Below are positions 58,573 to 64,000 of a stretch of 64,000 bases of DNA, in pieces; within the stretch, counting starts at the first letter, position 1, and each line of letters starts with the position of its first letter. Under the pieces are notes generated by a model. That model made no database searches. It was not told the origin of the DNA and saw only the letters and a program-made list of their open reading frames with translations. The stretch is taken from contig NZ_OBEH01000001.1 of the NCBI RefSeq assembly GCF_900215465.1, positions 1,178,001 to 1,242,000 on the forward strand, in the 5' to 3' direction. The translations under genes and the position numbers were made by a program. Source of the DNA: Flagellimonas pacifica (GTDB lineage Bacteria; Bacteroidota; Bacteroidia; Flavobacteriales; Flavobacteriaceae).

Positions 58573-58588
58573 ACACCTTTTAAACATC

Positions 58589-60931
58589 ATGAGAAAACTA
58601 AAAACCAAAAACCTTCTGTTCTTGGGCTTACTTTTTGTTGCCATATTTTATGGTAATGCCCAAGATTTAAAACAGACCGTTAAAGGAAAAGTAACGGACA
58701 TTGCCACAGGGAGTCCATTGATGGGAGCTACTATTGTTTTACTCGGGTCAGAACCACAAATTGGAGTCATCACTGATGCTCAAGGTTTCTTTTCTATGGA
58801 AAACGTGCCTGTTGGCAGACAATCGTTTACCTGTAGTTATTTAGGCTATGAAGATGCTTCCATTTCAGAAGTTTTGGTTGGATCTGCAAAAGAGATCAAT
58901 TTAACCATAAGATTAACGGAATCCCTTAACCAATTAGGAGAAGTTGTAGTTCTTGCACGCAAGGATCAGGTCAAACCCAACAATAAATTGGCAACAGTAA
59001 GTGCTAGGTCATTTGGGGTTGAAGAGGCCAAGCGCTTTCCGGCAAGTATAAGTGACCCAGGGAGGATGGCACTTTCTTTTGCCGGGGTAACCAATACTGA
59101 CGATACCACCAATGAGATTGTGATTCGTGGTAACGCCCCAAACCAATTGTTATGGAGAATTGAAGGGGTTGAGGTGCCAGAACCCAATCATTTTTCTGAG
59201 GAGGGCTATTCACCTGGAGCGGTGAGCTTGTTGAGTACCAATATGCTGGGCAATTCTGATTTTTTCACAGGAGCTTTTCCTGCTGAATATGGAAATGCAA
59301 CGTCAGGAGTGTTCGATATCAAACTAAGAAATGGAAATTCGGAGAACACAGAATATGCTTTTCAATTTGGAGTTTTAGGAACTGATTTGGCCGTTGAGGG
59401 TCCGTTCTCCAAAAATTATAAAGGATCATTCCTGGTCAATTATAGGTATTCAACCTTAACAATTTTGAACAATATTATTGAGGTATCAGAGGGCTCTGTG
59501 CCCACATTCCAAGATCTCGCATTTAAGGTGAATTTACCACTTGGGGAGAAAACAAATCTTTCCGCTTGGGGAATGGGAGGTATCAGTGAGGATAATCAGG
59601 ATAATGCAGAACAATCCAATCCAAATGTTTTTGAAGATGAGATTTTTGAGTCAAAGACCTATATGGGAGGGGTTAATCTGAGGCATTTTTTCAACCCTAA
59701 TACCTCTTTGGATGGAGCACTTTCCTATTCGGGGAACCGCAGTGACTATATATTTTCGTTAGATAGTAGAATCAACACAGATTTCTATAGGGAACAGGAC
59801 ATTCTTAGGAACAATGCCATTAGGGTAAGTGCCAACTTAAATCAAAAATTTAACGCAAAGACCTCGCTTAAAACAGGATTTGTATATAGTAGATTGTCTT
59901 ATGATGTATTGACTGATGAAACTAGGGATACTGATACGGAAGTATTGGTAAATGCAGATGGCAATGGTACCTTTCTGCAGTTTTTTTCACAAGCTAAATA
60001 TAGGTTCAATGAAAAATTTTCTACCACTTTTGGGTTGCATGCTTCGTCATTTTCAGTAAATGATGACTTTACTCTGGAACCAAGAGGAGGATTTGAGTAT
60101 AAAATTTCTCCTAAACATACACTAAGTGGCGGAGTTGGTCTGCATTCAAGAAGAATGCCACTTAATCAGTACTTTATTGGGGTTGAAGATGGACAAGGAA
60201 ATGTAACCACGCCAAATACCAATTTAGATTTGATGAGGGCTGCACACTATGTATTGGGGTATGATTGGCGTATCATAAAAAATGGTCATTTAAAAATAGA
60301 AGCCTATTATCAGGACCTTACTAAGGTAGCTATATCGGCAAATCCGGGTTCAACAAATTCTTTTTTGAACGGGCGTTTTATAGAGGAAGAGTTGACAGAT
60401 TCCGGTAAGGCAAGAAACTATGGATTGGAGCTAACATTTGAAAAATTCTTTTCCAACCAATACTACTTTTTGGTGACCAGTTCGCTTTTTGATTCTCAGT
60501 ACAGAGCCGGGGATGGTAACTGGTACAATAGTCGGTACAATGCCAATTACACCTTTAATGTTGTGGGAGGAAAAGAGTTTAAGGTGGGAAAAAACAACAA
60601 TAATATTTTTGGGATCAATGCCAAATTATTATGGAACGGAGGTAAAAGGGATACTCCGGTGGATTTGGAGTTTTTTGACCAGACTGGTCGAGTTAGACTT
60701 ATTCAAAATCAAAGAAATACTATTGAACTTGACGATTATTGGAGAGTAGATGCCAGCTTTTCGTATCGAATCAATAGGCCCAAGGTTTCACATGTAATCT
60801 CATTTGATATACAGAATGTTACCAATAGACTTAATGTGGATGAAACTTCTTTTAATCCGCTCACCCGTACAACGGAAATTGAGTATCAGTTGGAGCTTTT
60901 ACCATTACTCAACTATAGAATTGAATTTTAA
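58589..60931 (+). CDS. TonB-dependent receptor (ECF regulon)
   Basis: This 780-residue receptor has a signal peptide ending YGNAQD, then a carboxypeptidase-regulatory domain (GKVTDIATGSPLMGATIVLLGS...CSYLGYEDA, about 30-115). The plug (about 140-250) shows SISDPGRMALSFAGVTNTDDTTNEIVIRG, LLWRIEGVEVPEPNHF and GAFPAEYGNATSGVFDIKLRNG. The barrel ends LLPLLNYRIEF. It has no STN domain, so it does not signal by the FecR route. The ligand is unknown; co-expression with beta-helix and barrel proteins under an ECF sigma hints at an envelope-stress or surface-structure role. Confidence 0.9.
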   Translation: MRKLKTKNLLFLGLLFVAIFYGNAQDLKQTVKGKVTDIATGSPLMGATIVLLGSEPQIGVITDAQGFFSMENVPVGRQSFTCSYLGYEDASISEVLVGSAKEINLTIRLTESLNQLGEVVVLARKDQVKPNNKLATVSARSFGVEEAKRFPASISDPGRMALSFAGVTNTDDTTNEIVIRGNAPNQLLWRIEGVEVPEPNHFSEEGYSPGAVSLLSTNMLGNSDFFTGAFPAEYGNATSGVFDIKLRNGNSENTEYAFQFGVLGTDLAVEGPFSKNYKGSFLVNYRYSTLTILNNIIEVSEGSVPTFQDLAFKVNLPLGEKTNLSAWGMGGISEDNQDNAEQSNPNVFEDEIFESKTYMGGVNLRHFFNPNTSLDGALSYSGNRSDYIFSLDSRINTDFYREQDILRNNAIRVSANLNQKFNAKTSLKTGFVYSRLSYDVLTDETRDTDTEVLVNADGNGTFLQFFSQAKYRFNEKFSTTFGLHASSFSVNDDFTLEPRGGFEYKISPKHTLSGGVGLHSRRMPLNQYFIGVEDGQGNVTTPNTNLDLMRAAHYVLGYDWRIIKNGHLKIEAYYQDLTKVAISANPGSTNSFLNGRFIEEELTDSGKARNYGLELTFEKFFSNQYYFLVTSSLFDSQYRAGDGNWYNSRYNANYTFNVVGGKEFKVGKNNNNIFGINAKLLWNGGKRDTPVDLEFFDQTGRVRLIQNQRNTIELDDYWRVDASFSYRINRPKVSHVISFDIQNVTNRLNVDETSFNPLTRTTEIEYQLELLPLLNYRIEF

Positions 60932-60946
60932 TCAAAAACAAACATC

Positions 60947-61783
60947 ATGACATCAATCAAACAAATCATTTTTGCTCTTGCAATAGGAGCGTTGGCCACT
61001 TCTTGTTCATATGAAACAATTAGAGTATCCGATGAGATATCCACAATAAAATACGATTTTGAGAATATCACGGAATTATCGGTCGCTACAGATTTTAAAG
61101 CATATGTCACTTTTTCAGAGACCGAAGAAAGTGTTAGTATAAAAGCCAACACCAATTTACTGGGTAAGATTAGGGCTCATCAAGACGGCGGAAGGCTTAC
61201 TGTTAAACTCAAGAACAATATCAATATTAGAGGTAAGGAAACCTTGGAGCTTTACATTACCATGAAGGAAATTAGGGATTTTAGAGCTTCTTCAGATGCG
61301 GATATTTATCTTGATGACCCTTTGAATGCGGATGATGTCACTATTGAACTAAGCTCAGATGCATATTTTAAAGGAGAGATCATTGCCAAAGATTTTGAGC
61401 TCAAAGCTTCTTCGGATAGCAATGCCGATTTGTATTTGGAGGCTAAACGTACTTATATGAACCTTTCTTCCGGAGCCAAAGTGGAAGGCGAGATAGAATC
61501 CCAAAATGCTACCCTTAACTTATCATCAGATAGTGCAATTGATGCTTTGGGATCAATAGATAACCTCAATGCTAGTTTATCTTCAGACAGTAGAATTAGA
61601 GATTACGGATTGCAAATTCAAGATTTGGAAATTTCCTTGACATCCGATAGTGATGCTTATCTTACCGTTTCCAAGACAATAGATGTTACGGCCAATTCTG
61701 ATGCCAGACTTTTTTATAAAGGAGATGCGGATATTGTAAGACAAGTACTTTCAAGTGATGGAAGAGTCATTAAAAAAGATTGA
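60947..61783 (+). CDS. GIN-domain (DUF2807) beta-helix lipoprotein
   Basis: This 278-residue predicted lipoprotein has the signal MTSIKQIIFALAIGALATSC with lipid Cys about 20. The body shows the head-GIN/DUF2807 pattern: ITELSVATDFKAYVTFSETEESVSIKA, LELYITMKEIRDFRASSDADI. Then come about nine rungs marked by SSD or SGA turns (LSSDAYFKG, ASSDSNADL, LSSGAKVEG, LSSDSAIDA, LSSDSRIRD, LTSDSDAYL), predicting a right-handed beta helix. It follows the TonB receptor by 15 bases and ends the ECF operon. It may interact with the DUF4097-like protein of the same cluster, which is inference. Confidence 0.86.
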   Translation: MTSIKQIIFALAIGALATSCSYETIRVSDEISTIKYDFENITELSVATDFKAYVTFSETEESVSIKANTNLLGKIRAHQDGGRLTVKLKNNINIRGKETLELYITMKEIRDFRASSDADIYLDDPLNADDVTIELSSDAYFKGEIIAKDFELKASSDSNADLYLEAKRTYMNLSSGAKVEGEIESQNATLNLSSDSAIDALGSIDNLNASLSSDSRIRDYGLQIQDLEISLTSDSDAYLTVSKTIDVTANSDARLFYKGDADIVRQVLSSDGRVIKKD

Positions 61784-61822
61784 TATAATCTTTTTATCTT
61801 CAGTGGGTTAAATATAAAAAGC

Positions 61823-62113
61823 ATGCCCAAGGAAGAAAAAATAATGACTTTGCACCCTCAAGGAAAGGCCGGTGTTAATATACTTAAAAGGAGGTACGAC
61901 CTTATTAGGGACTATATTGAAAAAACTATAGCCAAACACGAAACAATAACCTTTGAGAAGTTGGGTGATATGGCTATTGAAGAATTAAAGGAAACTTTTG
62001 ATGGTAAGGTATTATGGTACATTGTTACTGTTAAATTGGATTTGGAAGCCCGTGGCGTCATTGAACGGATTCCAAAAACCAGCCCTCATCAGTTGCGTAT
62101 GAAAGCGCACTAA
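61823..62113 (+). CDS. DUF6958-like small cytoplasmic protein
   Basis: This 96-residue soluble protein opens MPKEEKIMTLHPQGKAGVNI, continues with KRRYDLIRDYIEKTI and ends with a winged-helix-like EARGVIERIPKTSPHQLR. This resembles the DUF6958 family as I recall it. No catalytic motif is visible; DNA or nucleotide binding is possible from the fold-like pattern but not shown. It is a single gene between the GIN lipoprotein and the DUF4202 gene. Confidence 0.7.
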   Translation: MPKEEKIMTLHPQGKAGVNILKRRYDLIRDYIEKTIAKHETITFEKLGDMAIEELKETFDGKVLWYIVTVKLDLEARGVIERIPKTSPHQLRMKAH

Positions 62114-62201
62114 AAGTTGATAGAGGTTTTTCAAAATTCTAAAAAAGGGAAATCGCTTTGTGCAAAGAGCTTTTCTCAATAATTTTGAACAAACATTAGC
62201 A

Positions 62202-62801
62202 ATGGCCATATCCCAAAAACAAACGGACGCTTTTCAACTTTTTGATGCAGCCAATAGTGCGGACCCCAACTTGGAGTTTTATGGGGAACGAGAGTTTCCA
62301 AAAGAATTGTTGTATGCCATTCGCATGACAGAAACTTTGCAAGAATATGAACCTGAAGCTTCAGAAGCTTTGCAATTAGCTGCAAGATGTCAACATATTT
62401 GTAGATGGGAAATTCCTAGACAAGACTACGAGAGCAATAGAGCAGGGTATTTAAAGTGGCGGCAAGATTTAAAGAATTTCCATGCGCAAAAGGCTGAGGG
62501 ACTTCTAAGACAAGCTGGATATGAACAGGATGTTCTTGACAAGGTCGAGTTTCTTCTTTTGAAAAAACAATTGAAGAAGAGTGAAGATACCCAAGCTTTG
62601 GAAGATGTGGCGTGTTTGGTTTTTCTACAATATTATTTTGAGCCGTTCATCAAAAAACATGCTGAAGAAAAGGTGGTGGAAATTCTCCAAAAAACATGGA
62701 GAAAGATGTCTTCCAAAGGGCAACAAAGGGCATTGGAGTTATCAATTTCAGAAAAAGGCATGGAATTAATCACTAAAGCAATTGCAGATGGAACGGAATG
62801 A
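62202..62801 (+). CDS. DUF4202 family protein
   Basis: This is a 199-residue cytoplasmic protein. The ATG at 62202 (MAISQKQTDAFQLFDAANSADPN) matches the usual family start; a GTG 14 codons earlier is less likely. Helical motifs include RMTETLQEYEPEASEALQLAARCQHICRWEIPR, with His/Cys residues reminiscent of HD-type metal sites, DYESNRAGYLKWR, and ALEDVACLVFLQYYFEPFI. The family is often found near sulfur-assimilation or siroheme genes; here it overlaps the siroheme-synthase gene by 14 bases, so the two are co-translated. The exact reaction is unknown. Confidence 0.88.
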   Translation: MAISQKQTDAFQLFDAANSADPNLEFYGEREFPKELLYAIRMTETLQEYEPEASEALQLAARCQHICRWEIPRQDYESNRAGYLKWRQDLKNFHAQKAEGLLRQAGYEQDVLDKVEFLLLKKQLKKSEDTQALEDVACLVFLQYYFEPFIKKHAEEKVVEILQKTWRKMSSKGQQRALELSISEKGMELITKAIADGTE

Positions 62802-63369
62802 GTTGTATCCAATTTTTCTTAAAGTATCCAATCTAAATATCTTAATTGTTGGAGGGGGTAATGTAGGTCTTGAAAAGCTTACCTTTTTGTTGAAATCAAG
62901 CCCCAATGCCAACGTACAAATGATAGCCCCCAAATTTTTGGAAGAAACACTACTGTTGGCAAAAAAACACAAGGTTGAAATTGTTAAAAAGGAATATGAT
63001 AAAAGTTTTCTCAATGGAAAACACATGGTGGTTGCCTGTACTGATAAGATTGAAGTAAATGAGCAGGTTTATCAAGATTGTCGAGAGCAAAGTATTTTGG
63101 TGAATGTTGCGGATAATCCACCCCTTTGTGATTTTTATATGGGTGGTATTGTGACCAAGGGCAATGTTAAGATTGCTATTTCCACTAATGGAAAATCACC
63201 AACAATAGCCAAGAGATTGCGGCAGTTTTTTGAAGATGTTATCCCTGAAAACATTGATGATTTGGTGAGAAATCTAAATACATATCGAAAAACGCTAAAA
63301 GGCGATTTTGATGAAAAGGTTGAAGCTTTGAATGAGTTTACCAAAAGTTTGGTGGACAAAAAAAAATAA
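62788..63369 (+). CDS. Precorrin-2 dehydrogenase / sirohydrochlorin ferrochelatase (Met8/CysG N-domain type)
   Basis: This 193-residue enzyme is of the Met8/CysG N-domain kind, which oxidises precorrin-2 to sirohydrochlorin with NAD and inserts iron to make siroheme, the cofactor of sulfite and nitrite reductases. Motifs: NILIVGGGNVGLEKLTFLL (NAD-binding), VVACTDKIEVNEQVY, VNVADNPPLCDFYMGGIV and IAISTNGKSPTIAKRLRQFFE. The start ATG at 62788 gives MERNELYPIFLKV, the usual opening. There is no fused methyltransferase domain, so the uroporphyrinogen methyltransferase must be elsewhere. It is convergent with the LytTR regulator. Confidence 0.93.
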   Translation: MERNELYPIFLKVSNLNILIVGGGNVGLEKLTFLLKSSPNANVQMIAPKFLEETLLLAKKHKVEIVKKEYDKSFLNGKHMVVACTDKIEVNEQVYQDCREQSILVNVADNPPLCDFYMGGIVTKGNVKIAISTNGKSPTIAKRLRQFFEDVIPENIDDLVRNLNTYRKTLKGDFDEKVEALNEFTKSLVDKKK

Positions 63370-63429
63370 TGCTTGAACAGCAAAACCTACTTATTGATAA
63401 TACGTTTGGGTTCTATTTAAATTATTGAA

Positions 63430-64000
63430 CTATAGGCGTTTCATGGCTTCCATAAGGTCATCTTTCTTTCTAGGGGAAAGGTTAACATGCATATCATTGC
63501 TCATGATAATATAACCTCCATCAGATTTTATGTATTTTTTTACCTCCTTTAAATTTATTAGATAGCTATTGTGTACCCGCATAAACTGTTGGTCGGCAAG
63601 CAGGTTTTCATACTCTTTAAGGTGCTTGCTCACCAAAAGTTTCTTTTTGTCTTTAAGAATAAAAGAGGTGTATGATCCACCCGCCTTACAAAGAACAATA
63701 TCTTCTATTGCAATAAATTCCATTCCCGCTGTGGTGGCCAGGCATATTTTTTCTTGTTTGTTGGATTCTCGGGATAAGCTTTGCATTAGATTATCAATCT
63801 GTTGCCGATATACATTAGTGTCCATCCTATTCCTGGCTTTTTCAACAGCTTGTTGTAGTTCATCAAGGTCAATTGGTTTTAGCAAGTAATCCAGAGAACT
63901 AAATTTTATAGCCTTTATGGCATATTTTTCAAATGCTGTTGTAAATATTATTTCAAAACTGGGCTCCTTAATTTGTTCTAAAATATCAAAACCCACTCCT
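63430..64000 (-). CDS. LytTR family response regulator, 5'-truncated by the window edge
   Basis: The frame stays open to the last base. The first half of the receiver domain, including the phospho-Asp, lies outside the window. Visible are the receiver end (IIFTTAFEKYAIKAIKFSSLDYLLKPIDLDEL, with the conserved Thr and Lys) and a complete LytTR DNA-binding domain (about 85-188 of the visible part: IAIEDIVLCKAGGSYTSFILKDKKKLLVSKHLKEYE, FMRVHNSYLINLKEVKKYI). Such regulators pair with a membrane histidine kinase of the LytS/YehU type, probably encoded just beyond the window. Targets unknown. Confidence 0.92.
   Translation of the reverse strand, partial: GVGFDILEQIKEPSFEIIFTTAFEKYAIKAIKFSSLDYLLKPIDLDELQQAVEKARNRMDTNVYRQQIDNLMQSLSRESNKQEKICLATTAGMEFIAIEDIVLCKAGGSYTSFILKDKKKLLVSKHLKEYENLLADQQFMRVHNSYLINLKEVKKYIKSDGGYIIMSNDMHVNLSPRKKDDLMEAMKRL

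Overview
The window looks like chromosome of a Flavobacteriaceae-type Bacteroidota. Evidence: SusD, DUF4959 and DUF4998 lipoproteins; many carboxypeptidase-regulatory/TonB receptors; type IX secretion tails and a PorP/SprF protein; start codons without Shine-Dalgarno sequences; promoters of the TTTG / TAnnTTTG type; and AT-rich DNA. Nothing looks like phage, insertion sequence or CRISPR.

Layout. 1-4.3 kb: the 3' end of a SusC/D-type glycan-uptake locus (truncated SusD plus two surface lipoproteins), closed by a terminator. 4.5-9.5 kb, minus strand: an MG2/TonB-plug protein without a barrel, an HTTM membrane protein and ribF. 9.5-14.0 kb: a secreted reprolysin-like metallopeptidase with P-domain and T9SS tail, and a companion lipoprotein. 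14.0-16.4 kb, minus strand: housekeeping pth, rplY and prs, then tRNA-Leu(CAA) on plus.

16.8-33.0 kb is the most unusual part. A small His/Cys membrane protein is followed by a tightly spaced ten-gene run holding two paralogous sets of one ABC ATPase plus two DUF3526 permeases. These are interleaved with two TonB receptors, a DUF4374 lipoprotein and a DUF5916 barrel. I read it as an envelope-spanning metal or metallophore system. A palindrome resembling a CsoR operator lies just before it.

33.2-37.7 kb: a PhoX phosphatase with a Tat signal, a slipin/GntR pair with its own palindromic operator, a DUF6438 lipoprotein and a zinc peptidase lipoprotein. 38.0-42.0 kb: a complete FecI/FecR/FecA-type cell-surface signalling unit. 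42.3-55.4 kb: a 3.4-thousand-residue repeat adhesin with a T9SS type B end, then PorP/SprF and a PD40-OmpA protein, a typical gliding/T9SS trio.

55.4-61.8 kb: a second ECF sigma unit (sigma, membrane anti-sigma candidate, beta-helix protein, outer-membrane protein, small ORF, TonB receptor, GIN-domain lipoprotein). Two matching promoter-like sites with identical spacing precede the sigma gene and the outer-membrane-protein gene, which suggests an autoregulated regulon. 61.8-64 kb: a DUF6958-like protein, DUF4202, a siroheme-synthase N-domain protein, and a LytTR response regulator cut by the window edge.
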